Shown in pieces: positions 45,378 to 54,872 of a stretch of DNA of 64,000 nucleotides; the stretch's first letter is position 1, and each line of letters starts with the position of its first letter. The translations under genes and the position numbers were made by a program. The stretch is from Actinomycetes bacterium (GTDB lineage: Bacteria > Actinomycetota > Acidimicrobiia > Acidimicrobiales > Ilumatobacteraceae). The notes beneath the pieces are model-generated. The model worked only from the letters and a program-made list of their open reading frames with translations. It was not told the DNA's origin and made no database searches. The stretch lies in assembly GCA_025359865.1 (NCBI GenBank), contig JANYDH010000213.1, positions 62,001 through 126,000 on the forward strand. The letters run 5' to 3'.

Positions 45378-45608
45378 CTTGAGGCGACTAAAACAGCACG
45401 ATCACGATCGACTTCCGATCGATCCACTGCTGGTCGCCGAGTCGCTTCTCTGCTGAGGCTCTGAAATCCCAGACTGGAAAGTCGCCGGGAAAGTCGCCGG
45501 GGTTGCGACGGGGCGAAAGATGGCGGGAACCGAATCGCTGTCGAGTACGTCGAAGCTCGTAGATCGATGCGCGCACCGCGCAGTCCGCACGGATGAGAGG
45601 ATGGGGCC

Positions 45609-48600
45609 ATGACGACACCCGGACGGCAGGCTCGTACCAGCAGAGTGCGCGTGGTAGTACTCGCGCTCGTCGGTGCCCTGATCGCAGCATCGTGCAGCGA
45701 CGACGGGCAGACCAGCCCATCCACCACCACGGTCAGTGGCGCTTCGTCGACGACCAGCACCGCCGCTGACTCATCGACGTCGACGTCGACGACCATCGCC
45801 GGCACTGGTGACCCCACGACCGGTGATCTCAGCACAGTCGGCGGCACTCTCGACGCGTCGAAACTGCGCCTGAGCGAGGGCCAGTCGCAACTCATGGCGG
45901 CACAGCCAACGGCGGTGGTCGACGGTGCGCCGTTGGACGATGCCGGCGTGCAGGCCGTCATCGACCGGTTGCCGGAATGGACCGGCGACGACACGTTGGC
46001 ACAGCCGTTCAATTGGCCCGTCGAGTCCAAGCCGCCGCCTCGGGCCGGTGCAGTGGTCGACGTTGCCTTCCCGACCGTCGATCAGCAAGTACCCGTCGAG
46101 GTGCCGGTCGGCGCATTACATGTACTGCGTGTGCAGCCAGACGGTGATGTCGTGATCGCCCCGTTCGTCAGCATCACGTTCGACCAGCCGATGGTGCCGA
46201 TCGCCACGGTCGGCCAGCTCGATGCAGCGGCTGTGCCCGCCACCATCACTCCCGATGTGCCAGGTCATTGGCAGTGGATCGGCACCAGCACACTGCGGTT
46301 CGACGCCACATCCGACCTTGTCGACCGCCTCCCGATGGCCACCGAGTTCACGGTCGAGGTCCCTGCCGGCACGGTTTCTGCCACCGGCGGCGTGCTCGCC
46401 GAGGCGGCGTCGTTCCAGTTCGCCACCCCACCTGTCACCGTTCAGTCGTTCCAGCCGAGTGGTGACAGCCTGCCGCTCGTGCCGCTGTTCTTGGCCACGT
46501 TCGACCAGCGTGTCGACCCCAGCGCGGTGCTTGCCACCGTGGTCGTGAAGGCCGGTGGCAAGTCCAAGGACATGCGGTTGGCCACGCCAGCCGAAGTGGC
46601 AGCCGACGACATCGTCCGCCAGTCCACCGAAGCGGTGCCAGCAGGCCGATGGATTGCGTTCCGTCCGGTCGATCCGTTCACGCCAGACACCGAGATCAGC
46701 ATCGAGATCGGCCCGGGTACACCATCGGCCGAAGGCCCGGTGGCCACTACATCGGCCGCAAGCTATTCAGGCCACACGTACGAGCCGTTGCAGGTCGTGT
46801 CGGTCGAGTGCGGCTATGGGCCCGACTGCCCGCCATCCACCGACATCTACGTCACGTTCAACAATCCGCTCGATCTCGTCGTGTTCGATCCTTCTACCGT
46901 CACCGTCGATCCGCCTCTCGCCGGTCTCACAGTCGGTGCCTACGACGGCGCGATCACCATTGGCGGTGCCACACAGGGTCGCACCACCTATCAGGTGACC
47001 ATTCCGGCTGGCCTCACCGATGTGCACGGACAGCAACTCGCGAAGGCAGTCACCCGCTCGATCACGATCGGGTCGGCAGCACCCGTGCTCCAGCAGTTCA
47101 CCCAACCGTTCATCACCCTCGACCCGCTTGCCGATCAGCCGTCGTTGTCCGTCGTCACCGTCAACCATGATGACTTCCACGTGCGTGTGTTCTCGGTCGA
47201 GTCAAAGGATTGGCCCGCATACATCGAGTACGTCAGCAACGTGCTGCAGGGCGGCGAACAGGACCAGCGCGTTCCGGGCTGGTCGGTGCTCCTCGACACC
47301 GTCGTCGCCGTTGACAACAAGCAAGACCAGGCAACCGAAACGGCTGTTGATCTCTCCGGCGTACTTGGTGGCAAGCCCGGCCACGTCGTGGTACTCGTCG
47401 AGACGACCGAGAAATACAGCGTCGACAGCAATGACTACTGGAGCAACCGTCCCACGGCAACGTGGGCACAGTCCACATCGATCGGGATCGACGCCTTCAC
47501 CGACAACGACCAACTGCGGGCATGGGCAACCGACCTGCGCGATGGCGCACCGCTGCCGAACGTCACCGTGCAACTGCTGGGCACTTCGCCAACGGCCGTC
47601 ACAGATGAAGACGGACTGGCAGAGTTGGCACTCGTTCCACAGGGTACATCGGCGCTCGTAGCAACCAGCGGTGACGATGTTGCGCTGCTGCCGGCGAGCT
47701 ACTACGGCGATTCGTGGCAGAAGTGGCCGACGGCCGATGAGGCCCGGTGGTACGTGTTTGACGATCGCCAGATGTACCGGCCCGGCGAGACTGTCTCGAT
47801 CAAAGGCTGGGTCCGCCGCCTCACGTCGAGTAGCGATGCGCAGTTGCGGCTGATCGGCGCGGATGCGAAGGTGACCTTCACCGCTACCGATGGGCAGGGC
47901 AACACCATCGGGTCGGGCACTGCCGCGGTCAACCCGCTCGGCGGATTCGATCTCACCTTCGACGTGCCGCTCGGCGCCAATCTCGGCTATGCGTACGTCC
48001 AACTCGACCTTGGCGGAGTGAGCGGACTTTCGTCGAATTCGTACTCGCACACGTTCCAGATCCAAGAGTTCCGGCGGCCCGAGTTTGAGGTCGCTGCTCG
48101 CAGCGAAAGCGTCGGGCCGTACTTGAGCGACGAGTCGGTCACCGTGGCAGTCGACGCCACGTATTACTCCGGTGGGCCGCTCGGGGCTGCGCCTGTCGAC
48201 TGGCAGGTGACCACTTCCCGCAGTTCATACTCGCCCCCCGGTTGGGACGAGTTCAGCTTCGGACTGTGGACGCCATGGTGGCTCGGCGATGTGGGCTACT
48301 ACAGCTACGGCTCGCCCGCCTACGGCTCTTCTGTACCGTCCTACGAGGGCGGCGGCTGTTGCGGCCCATCCGGCAGTGACTCCACGGTCGCGCAGTTCAC
48401 CGGTGTCACCGATGCCTCCGGAACCCACTACTTGCAGATCGACGCCGGAGGTCTGGCCGACGACTTGGACGGGCTCCCCGTCACCGTGACCGCCCAGGCC
48501 ACCGTCACCGATGTGAACCGCCAGGCATGGGCGTCCACCACGAGCGTGTTGGTCCACTCGGCGGCGCTCTACGTCGGCTTGCGTAGTGACAGCACGTTCG

Positions 48601-51600
48601 TCCGCCAAGGAGATCCGCTGGTCATCGACGCGATCGTCACCGACATTGATGGTAAGGCGGTTCCCGGCCGTGCCGTGCAGGTGAAGGCCGCCAGGTCGGA
48701 GTCGGTGTTTCAACAAGGCACCTGGGTCGATACGCAGGTCGATGTCCAGACGTGTGACGTCACGTCTGCTGCCGATGCGGTGTCGTGCACGTTCACCACG
48801 GGCACGGGCGGTACGTACACGATCAGCTCCACCATCACCGATGACAAGGGCCGTACCAGCCGGAGCGAGATGACCCGTTGGGTCAGCGGCGCCGACAGCC
48901 ACCCGACGCGCTCGGTCGAGCAGCAGAGCCTGACCCTCGTGCCCGACCTTGCCAGTTACCAGCCGGGTGACACTGCCGAACTGCTCGTGCAGTCGCCGTT
49001 CACCCCGGGCGAAGGACTGATGACGATCAGCCGCAACGGCATCGTGTCGACCAACCGGTTCCAGATCGTGGACGGATCTGCAGTACTTCAGATCCCCATC
49101 GCTGATCGCGACCTTCCCAACCTGAACGTGTCGATCGAGGTGGTGGGCGCTACCGCTCGCGCCGCCGATGACGGCACCGTATTGCCCGATGCGCCGCTGC
49201 GCCCTGCCTTTGCGACCGGCGAGATCACGTTGTCGATCTCTACCGCCTCGCGTGCGTTAACAGTCACCGCCGTGCCGCGTGCCGACACGGTGGTGCCGGG
49301 CCAATCCACCCAGGTCGATGTGACGGTCACCGATCACAACGGTCAGCCTGTTGCCGGCAGCGAGCTTGCTGTGGTGGTGGTCGACGAGGCCGTGCTGGCG
49401 CTCAGCAACTACCAGTTGCAAGATCCGCTGGCCACGTTCTATAGCCAGCTTCCGGCGTACCTGACCGCTCAGTACGGGCGCCAGAGCATCCTACTGGCCG
49501 ACCCGAACACCCTGGTCGATGGTCAAGGTGGTGCGCCGTCGGCGACCGAGGCACCGTCGGACACCACGGCAGCGTCGGATGGGTTCGGCGTGCCGACAGC
49601 ACTGCCGACAACCGGCAATGAGAAGGACGCGGCCGAAGCCGCATCGCAAGCAGCACCGGGGCTCAGTGAGATCGGCTCGGACGGCACGCCGATCGGCGTA
49701 CGTTCCAACTTCGATGCGTTGGCGGTGTTCGCGCCAGAGGTCGCTACGGATGAGTCGGGTGAAGCGGTGGTCGAGGTGCCGTTGCCGGACAACCTCACTC
49801 GCTACCGGGTCATGGTCGTGGCCGTGGCGGGTGACGACACGTTCGGTTCCGACGAGGCCAACATCACCGCACGGCTGCCGTTGATGGTTCGTCCATCGGC
49901 GCCGCGGTTCTTGAACTTCGGTGACGTGTTCGCGTTGCCCGTCACCGTACAGAACCAGACCGATCAGGAGATGGTGGTCGACGTCGTCATGCAAACCGCA
50001 AACCTCGATCTCATAGGCGGCGCCGGCCAGCGAGTCACCGTGCCAGCCAACGACCGCGTCGAGGTACGGTTCCCGGTGTCGGCGGCCCAGGCCGGTACGG
50101 CGCGGTTCCGTGTTGCCGCCACCAGTGGCGACGCGGCCGATGCGGCCACCATCGAACTGCCGGTGTACACGCCGGCCACAGCCGAGGCGTTCGCCACCTA
50201 CGGCGTGATCGATGACGGAGCGACGTTGCAGCCGGTGGTGGCACCCACCGATGTCATCCCGCAGTTCGGCGGGCTCGACATCACCACATCGTCCACCTCG
50301 CTGCAGGCGCTCACCGACGCAGTGCTGTACATCAGCGAGTACCCGTACAACAGTTCCGATGCGATGGCTTCGCGGATCCTTGCCATCGCGTCATTGCGCG
50401 ATGTGCTCGACGCGTTCGACGCTCCTGGCCTGCCGAGCCCAGCGACGCTGAACGAAACCGTCAAGAGCGATATCGACGGGCTCGTCGGGTTGCAGAACGA
50501 TGACGGTGGATTCCCCTACTGGGAACAGAACCGCCCGTCCGATCCATACAACTCGATCCAGGCCGCACATGCACTGGTCGTAGCCGGCAATGGTGGATTC
50601 ACGGTGCCGCCGGCAACGCTGGAACGTGCGCTTGCCTTCCTCACCGACATCGAGCAGTACATTCCATCCGAGTACAGCCAAGACTCGCATGACAGCCTCG
50701 TTGCGTACGCCCTCAACGTTCGCAACCTGGCCGGCGACCGCGATGCGGCCACGGCCGAAGCCCTGTTCGCTCAGCGCGCCAAGTCGCTACCACTCGATGC
50801 AGTCGCGTGGTTGTGGCCGGTAGTCGACGATCCGAGCGTGAGCGCGAAGATCGAAAAGATCATCCAGAACCTGGCGGTCGATACGGCCGGTGCGGTCACG
50901 TTCACGACCGAGGTCACCGACGACGCCTACGTGACGTTGCAATCCGATCGGCGTACCGACGGGTTGATCCTCGATGCGTTGATCGCAGTGCAGCCGAGCA
51001 GCGACCTCATCCCGAAAGTGGTCGCCGGATTGCTCGCCGGACAGACGCAGGGCCGGTGGGACAACGTGCAGGAGAACTCGTTCATCCTGCTCGCGATGAA
51101 GCGGTACTTCGACACGTACGAGAGCCAGACGCCCGACTTCGTTGCTAGGGTCTGGCTCGGCGATCAGTTCGCGGGCGAGCACCCGTTCGTCGGTAGGTCG
51201 ACCGATCGGGTCAGGATCAGCATTCCCACTACCGAACTACTGACCGCGGGCGATACGGGCTTGACGATCGCGAAAGTCGGCACAGGCCGGTTGTACTACC
51301 GGATCGGGCTGCGCACATCGCCCACCAACCTCCGGCTCGATCCGCTCGAGCGGGGCTTCGTTGTTGCACGTAGCTACGAGGCCGTCAACGCTGCCAATGA
51401 CGTCACCCGTGATGCGGACGGTACCTGGCACATCAAAGCCGGTGCCGAGGTGCGGGTGCGGCTCACGATGGTGGCCGAGAGCCAACGCACTCATGTCGCG
51501 CTCATCGACCCGTTGCCGGCCGGATTGGAGATCCTCAACGCCACGCTCGCGACGACGCCCGATGTTCCGGCCGACCCGAGCGGAGGCGGTGGCGTCGACT

Positions 51601-51821
51601 ACTCGTGGTGGTACCAGACCTGGTTCGATCACCAAAACATGCGCGACGACCGTGCCGAAGCGTTCGCCAACTACCTACCTGCTGGCGTGTACGACTACAG
51701 CTACGTCGCCCGGGCAACCACTCCAGGTACGTTCGTCACCCCGCCGGCACGCGCCGAGGAGATGTACGCCCCCGAGACGTTCGGCCGCGGTGCCACCGAC
51801 ACCGTAGTGATCGACGGCTGA
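45609..51821 (+). CDS. Alpha-2-macroglobulin-family lipoprotein without thioester motif
   Basis: A 2070-residue surface lipoprotein. The signal VVVLALVGALIAASC ends at the lipobox. Ser/Thr-rich spacer, then MG-type beta-sandwich domains, a bait-region-like stretch (EAPSDTTAASDGFGVP), an A2M central domain near residue 1394 (NLTRYRVMVVAVAGDDTFGSD) and a helical thioester-type domain near 1560-1830. At the position where relatives have the CxEQ thioester after YPY, this protein reads YPYNSSDAMASR (about 1578), so it cannot form the covalent trap. A Gly/Tyr-rich insert (GYYSYGSPAYGSS) lies in the middle. Bacterial A2Ms guard the envelope against proteases; without thioester it would act sterically or in another role. 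Confidence 0.88.
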   Translation: MTTPGRQARTSRVRVVVLALVGALIAASCSDDGQTSPSTTTVSGASSTTSTAADSSTSTSTTIAGTGDPTTGDLSTVGGTLDASKLRLSEGQSQLMAAQPTAVVDGAPLDDAGVQAVIDRLPEWTGDDTLAQPFNWPVESKPPPRAGAVVDVAFPTVDQQVPVEVPVGALHVLRVQPDGDVVIAPFVSITFDQPMVPIATVGQLDAAAVPATITPDVPGHWQWIGTSTLRFDATSDLVDRLPMATEFTVEVPAGTVSATGGVLAEAASFQFATPPVTVQSFQPSGDSLPLVPLFLATFDQRVDPSAVLATVVVKAGGKSKDMRLATPAEVAADDIVRQSTEAVPAGRWIAFRPVDPFTPDTEISIEIGPGTPSAEGPVATTSAASYSGHTYEPLQVVSVECGYGPDCPPSTDIYVTFNNPLDLVVFDPSTVTVDPPLAGLTVGAYDGAITIGGATQGRTTYQVTIPAGLTDVHGQQLAKAVTRSITIGSAAPVLQQFTQPFITLDPLADQPSLSVVTVNHDDFHVRVFSVESKDWPAYIEYVSNVLQGGEQDQRVPGWSVLLDTVVAVDNKQDQATETAVDLSGVLGGKPGHVVVLVETTEKYSVDSNDYWSNRPTATWAQSTSIGIDAFTDNDQLRAWATDLRDGAPLPNVTVQLLGTSPTAVTDEDGLAELALVPQGTSALVATSGDDVALLPASYYGDSWQKWPTADEARWYVFDDRQMYRPGETVSIKGWVRRLTSSSDAQLRLIGADAKVTFTATDGQGNTIGSGTAAVNPLGGFDLTFDVPLGANLGYAYVQLDLGGVSGLSSNSYSHTFQIQEFRRPEFEVAARSESVGPYLSDESVTVAVDATYYSGGPLGAAPVDWQVTTSRSSYSPPGWDEFSFGLWTPWWLGDVGYYSYGSPAYGSSVPSYEGGGCCGPSGSDSTVAQFTGVTDASGTHYLQIDAGGLADDLDGLPVTVTAQATVTDVNRQAWASTTSVLVHSAALYVGLRSDSTFVRQGDPLVIDAIVTDIDGKAVPGRAVQVKAARSESVFQQGTWVDTQVDVQTCDVTSAADAVSCTFTTGTGGTYTISSTITDDKGRTSRSEMTRWVSGADSHPTRSVEQQSLTLVPDLASYQPGDTAELLVQSPFTPGEGLMTISRNGIVSTNRFQIVDGSAVLQIPIADRDLPNLNVSIEVVGATARAADDGTVLPDAPLRPAFATGEITLSISTASRALTVTAVPRADTVVPGQSTQVDVTVTDHNGQPVAGSELAVVVVDEAVLALSNYQLQDPLATFYSQLPAYLTAQYGRQSILLADPNTLVDGQGGAPSATEAPSDTTAASDGFGVPTALPTTGNEKDAAEAASQAAPGLSEIGSDGTPIGVRSNFDALAVFAPEVATDESGEAVVEVPLPDNLTRYRVMVVAVAGDDTFGSDEANITARLPLMVRPSAPRFLNFGDVFALPVTVQNQTDQEMVVDVVMQTANLDLIGGAGQRVTVPANDRVEVRFPVSAAQAGTARFRVAATSGDAADAATIELPVYTPATAEAFATYGVIDDGATLQPVVAPTDVIPQFGGLDITTSSTSLQALTDAVLYISEYPYNSSDAMASRILAIASLRDVLDAFDAPGLPSPATLNETVKSDIDGLVGLQNDDGGFPYWEQNRPSDPYNSIQAAHALVVAGNGGFTVPPATLERALAFLTDIEQYIPSEYSQDSHDSLVAYALNVRNLAGDRDAATAEALFAQRAKSLPLDAVAWLWPVVDDPSVSAKIEKIIQNLAVDTAGAVTFTTEVTDDAYVTLQSDRRTDGLILDALIAVQPSSDLIPKVVAGLLAGQTQGRWDNVQENSFILLAMKRYFDTYESQTPDFVARVWLGDQFAGEHPFVGRSTDRVRISIPTTELLTAGDTGLTIAKVGTGRLYYRIGLRTSPTNLRLDPLERGFVVARSYEAVNAANDVTRDADGTWHIKAGAEVRVRLTMVAESQRTHVALIDPLPAGLEILNATLATTPDVPADPSGGGGVDYSWWYQTWFDHQNMRDDRAEAFANYLPAGVYDYSYVARATTPGTFVTPPARAEEMYAPETFGRGATDTVVIDG

Positions 51822-51881
51822 GCGTCACGGTGTACCTCTGTCGGCGGTCTCTGTCGACATGAGCCTCACAAACATCGGCGT

Positions 51882-51914
51882 GTCGAAACCTCGTGTTACA
51901 TGTAACATTTCGAC
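51882..51914. promoter_or_regulatory. Nested inverted-repeat operator before mazE
   Basis: TGTTACATGTAACA (51894-51907) is a perfect 14-bp palindrome, flanked outside by GTCGAAA (51882-51888) and TTTCGAC (51908-51914), also complementary. The block ends directly at the mazE start codon (51915), the usual place for autoregulation by the antitoxin-toxin complex. The transcript start may be very close to the ATG. Confidence 0.7.
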
Positions 51915-52136
51915 ATGACGGCTCGACGATCCGAAACTCCGGCCACGCTTCGCGTGCGGGCGTACCGCGAACGGCTGCGTGCGCAGGGGCTTCGACCGAT
52001 TCAGATCTGGGTGCCCGATGTGCGCTCTCTCCAGTTCGTAGCGCAGGCCCATAGTCAGTCCCTCGCAGTTGCAGCGAGTTGTCACGATGCCGACGACCAG
52101 GCATTTATCGATGCGATGAGTGCGGGCGACGAGTGA
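51915..52136 (+). CDS. mazE: MazE-like antitoxin
   Basis: A 73-residue antitoxin of the actinobacterial MazE type: TLRVRAYRERLRAQGLRPIQ then IWVPDVRSL, a DNA-binding helix-rich N-terminus, and an acidic C-terminal arm (DADDQAFIDAMSAGDE) that binds the toxin. Start ATG 51915 follows the palindromic operator immediately. GTGA overlap with mazF couples their synthesis. Confidence 0.8.
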   Translation: MTARRSETPATLRVRAYRERLRAQGLRPIQIWVPDVRSLQFVAQAHSQSLAVAASCHDADDQAFIDAMSAGDE

Positions 52137-52465
52137 AACGAGGTGAGATCTGGACGGCAGCGGCAGGAAGTGGCTACGCCGGCAAACCTCGTCCAGTGGT
52201 GATCGTCCAAGACGACCGTTTCGACGCTGCGGCTTCGATAACCGTCTGTGCATTCACGACCGATCCGACCGAGGCCGCGTTGTTTCGACCGCTCGTAGAA
52301 CCACAAGCAACGAACGGTATTCGCGAGGCGAGCCGGCTGATGGTCGACAAGATCACCACGGTCCCTCGGTCGAGGCTCGGCGAACTGATCGGGCATCTCG
52401 ACGACCGGGACATGGCCAGAATCTCTCAGGCGATGGTGGTGTTCTTGGGGCTCGCTGGTGGATGA
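52133..52465 (+). CDS. mazF: MazF-family mRNA interferase toxin
   Basis: About 110 residues from GTG 52133 inside the mazE stop (GTGA). VKRGEIWTAAAGSGYAGKPR and PVVIVQDDRFDAA are the SH3-like barrel motifs of MazF/PemK, with SITVCAFTTDP and the PRSRLGELIGHLDDRDMARI end. MazF cleaves single-stranded mRNA at short sequence motifs. The cut motif is not predictable from here. A longer upstream frame is rejected because it would overlap most of mazE. Confidence 0.85.
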   Translation: MKRGEIWTAAAGSGYAGKPRPVVIVQDDRFDAAASITVCAFTTDPTEAALFRPLVEPQATNGIREASRLMVDKITTVPRSRLGELIGHLDDRDMARISQAMVVFLGLAGG

Positions 52466-52498
52466 TAGAAATTCCGAACTGGCACAGGGAGAACTCTG

Positions 52499-53008
52499 AT
52501 GGAACGTGATGCACTTCGAGCACTGCAGGAACCGCTGAAGCAGCACTACCGAGACGATCCGGATGGTGCGCTGGTCACCCTGACCGCTGTAGGCAACTTG
52601 GGCGAGGGCATCACCTGCTCGGTAGCGACCGGACGTGCGATCGCTAGTGCCGGGTTGCACCCTGCCACCGGTGGCGACGGGCTGTCGTTGTGTTCGGGTG
52701 ACATGCTGCTCGAAGCACTCGCCGCGTGTGCCGGCGTCACGCTGGGTGCGGTGGCTACCTCGTTGGAGATTCCTGTACGGGGCGGACAGGTGCATGTGGA
52801 AGGCGATCTCGATTTCAGAGGGACGCTTGGCGTTGCCAAGGATGCTGCCGTCGGCTTTACGGCGATCCGTATCCGATTCGATCTCGACTCCGATGCAACG
52901 GCCGAGCAACTCGAGACGCTCACACGGCTCACCGAGCGCTACTGCGTCGTATTGCAGACGCTCGCCCATTCACCCTCATTGACGATCAGCCGAGCAGCGT
53001 CTAGGTGA
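52499..53008 (+). CDS. OsmC-family peroxiredoxin-like protein
   Basis: A 169-residue protein of the OsmC/Ohr group, which reduce organic hydroperoxides with a cysteine pair. The first cysteine is in LLEALAACAGVTLGAVA and the second in RLTERYCVVLQTL, the spacing typical of OsmC proteins. GGDGLSLCSGDML precedes. AGGGAG lies 10 bases before ATG 52499. The convergent amine oxidase gene ends 6 bp away, so transcripts meet tail to tail. The natural peroxide substrate is unknown. Confidence 0.85.
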   Translation: MERDALRALQEPLKQHYRDDPDGALVTLTAVGNLGEGITCSVATGRAIASAGLHPATGGDGLSLCSGDMLLEALAACAGVTLGAVATSLEIPVRGGQVHVEGDLDFRGTLGVAKDAAVGFTAIRIRFDLDSDATAEQLETLTRLTERYCVVLQTLAHSPSLTISRAASR

Positions 53009-53014
53009 TCACGC

Positions 53015-54739
53015 TCACGTAAAATCGGCGATGATCTCGCCTGCGGCGCGGATGCCTTCATCGGCACCGCCTTGGATGTAGCCCTGGAAGTCCTGCGAGC
53101 AGTGTTCGCCCGCAAAGTGGACTGGCCGCGCCGGGGTGCGCTCGGCGGTGCAGTACCGCTCGCAGTACCCCGGCGTCCAGTACGAGTACGCCCCCCACGA
53201 GTTGGGGTTCAGGTGCCACACCGACAGTTGCGCCTTGCCGGTCGCTCTTGATGTCATGCCGGGGTAGACTGGCTCGATCTGGCCAAGGAAGGTCTTTGCA
53301 GAATTGCGGACGTAGCCGGCCACCGACTTGGCGGCGTCGGACGTATCGCTGAACGGCTTCGATGGGTTGAGCAGCCGGGAGACATCGCCGCCGGTGTAGT
53401 TGTTGACGATCCCGGTGGTACCCGGCTGACCGGATGTGACCGGCCACGATTCCTGGTAGCCGTTATCGCCGTAGCTCTCGCCCGTTCCATTGCCCCAGAC
53501 CCCAGGTGCACACCAGAACCGGTCGGAGACCTGCAGTTGCAGCTTGTTGTTGGCACCGAATCCGAGAGCGTCGATAGCGCCCATCTTCAGCGGGTCGGTG
53601 TCGAAGCCGGAGCCGACAAATCCTCCAGCCGCTTTGATCTTCTTCAGCACGCCGAGCGGCAGAGCGAGAATCACCCGGTCGGCCGTCACGGTGCTGGTCG
53701 TGCCGTTTACATCGAACCTTGCCGTGATCGTGCCGTCGGTGTTCTTGGATGTCGAGACCATTCGCCATCCGAGGTGAATGTTCGAGCGCCCGACGTAGTC
53801 GGCCTGTGCCTCGGCGATCTGCTGGTTACCGCCGACGATTTTCCAGCGTTCATCCGACTTGCCGTACACCCACCACGCGCCCGCCCCGCCACCGTTGGAG
53901 AATCCCAACAGGCCGAGCAGGTTCAAAGCCGACATGCGGGTGCACTCTTCGCCGAATTCGATGTTGTACGCAACGTCGATGAACGAGCCGAGCCGGGATG
54001 ACCGTCCACCGGGGATATTCGTGTCGATCCAGCCCGCGACGGACTGCTGCGAGATTTTGAGCGCCTCAGGCGACCAAGCCGCCGAATACGACCAGGGCCA
54101 GGGAGGCAGAATGCTCATCTGTCGCTGGATGACTTGTTCGGCACCCGATGCCTTCCAGTCGAGCACCATCTGGTCCCATGGGTAATAGCTTCCACCGAAC
54201 CACAACGTGTCCTGCGCGCCGTTCGTGGAGACGGAGTGCCATGCGAGGTCGATGGTCTTGAAGCCGAACCTCTGACAGAGCGTGAAGACGGTCTTGTGTG
54301 ACGAGTCGATGAGCTCTCCGCCCCACTCGGCCCATTGGCCGGCCTCGAAGAACCCGTCATTTTTCCGGGTGAACGTGCGGCCGCCGATCCGGTTTCCCGC
54401 GTCGTAGACGGTGATGTTCTGGAAGCCGGCATCGCGCAGGGTCATCGCTGCCGACATACCACTGATTCCCGCCCCGATGATGGCGACGTTCGGCTGCGAC
54501 GTTGGCCTCGAGCCAGCGAACGCACGCTCCGGGTGGATGATCATCCGACCGACAGCAGTGGTCGCCGCTGCTGCCATGACGCCCGCAGCCAGCATCTGCC
54601 TACGGCTGAGTCCCTCGCTACTGGCGAGAAATTCGTGTTGACGACCCTGCGCCGTCTCGATGTCGACGCCCTGAGCGCGAGCAGCGCGGCCCAGGTCACC
54701 GAGTCGCTCGAGCGTGTTCATCATCCCGGTCCGTGCCAT
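53015..54739 (-). CDS. Tat-exported flavin monoamine oxidase
   Basis: About 574 residues from ATG 54739 (AGGGGGA before); a longer frame to 55198 runs through the transporter promoter and is rejected. Residues 45-75 are a twin-arginine signal (SRRQMLAAGVMAAAATTAVG) after an N-terminal extension. The FAD dinucleotide motif is VAIIGAGISGMSAAMTLRDAG, followed by RIGGRTFT, the second FAD motif RVILALPLGVLKK, and HFAGEHCSQDFQGYIQGGADEG near the end, all typical of monoamine/polyamine oxidases. These oxidise amines to aldehydes and release H2O2, and FAD-loaded folded proteins fit Tat export. The substrate is not clear. It is divergent from the MFS transporter. Confidence 0.88.
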   Translation of the reverse strand: MARTGMMNTLERLGDLGRAARAQGVDIETAQGRQHEFLASSEGLSRRQMLAAGVMAAAATTAVGRMIIHPERAFAGSRPTSQPNVAIIGAGISGMSAAMTLRDAGFQNITVYDAGNRIGGRTFTRKNDGFFEAGQWAEWGGELIDSSHKTVFTLCQRFGFKTIDLAWHSVSTNGAQDTLWFGGSYYPWDQMVLDWKASGAEQVIQRQMSILPPWPWSYSAAWSPEALKISQQSVAGWIDTNIPGGRSSRLGSFIDVAYNIEFGEECTRMSALNLLGLLGFSNGGGAGAWWVYGKSDERWKIVGGNQQIAEAQADYVGRSNIHLGWRMVSTSKNTDGTITARFDVNGTTSTVTADRVILALPLGVLKKIKAAGGFVGSGFDTDPLKMGAIDALGFGANNKLQLQVSDRFWCAPGVWGNGTGESYGDNGYQESWPVTSGQPGTTGIVNNYTGGDVSRLLNPSKPFSDTSDAAKSVAGYVRNSAKTFLGQIEPVYPGMTSRATGKAQLSVWHLNPNSWGAYSYWTPGYCERYCTAERTPARPVHFAGEHCSQDFQGYIQGGADEGIRAAGEIIADFT

Positions 54740-54833
54740 CGCGTCCCCCTGCCATGTGCTTCGCGCGCTGGCGAAGAATCCCAACCGTAGCGAAGATTGA
54801 TGCGCGGTGTGCCAAACGTCGCTGAAATGAACC

Positions 54834-54851
54834 CTTGACCGGCGGGTCAAG
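54834..54851. promoter_or_regulatory. Palindromic operator shared with the TetR gene, before the MFS transporter
   Basis: CTTGACC-GGCG-GGTCAAG is a perfect 7-bp inverted repeat with a 4-bp centre, 17 of 18 bases identical to the one at 14909-14926. It lies 21 bp before the MFS start GTG 54873. The embedded TTGACC (54835-54840) with TAGCCT (54857-54862) 16 bp further makes a plausible promoter, so a bound TetR would block transcription. Confidence 0.75.
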
Positions 54852-54872
54852 CTCGCTAGCCTGGGATGTTGC

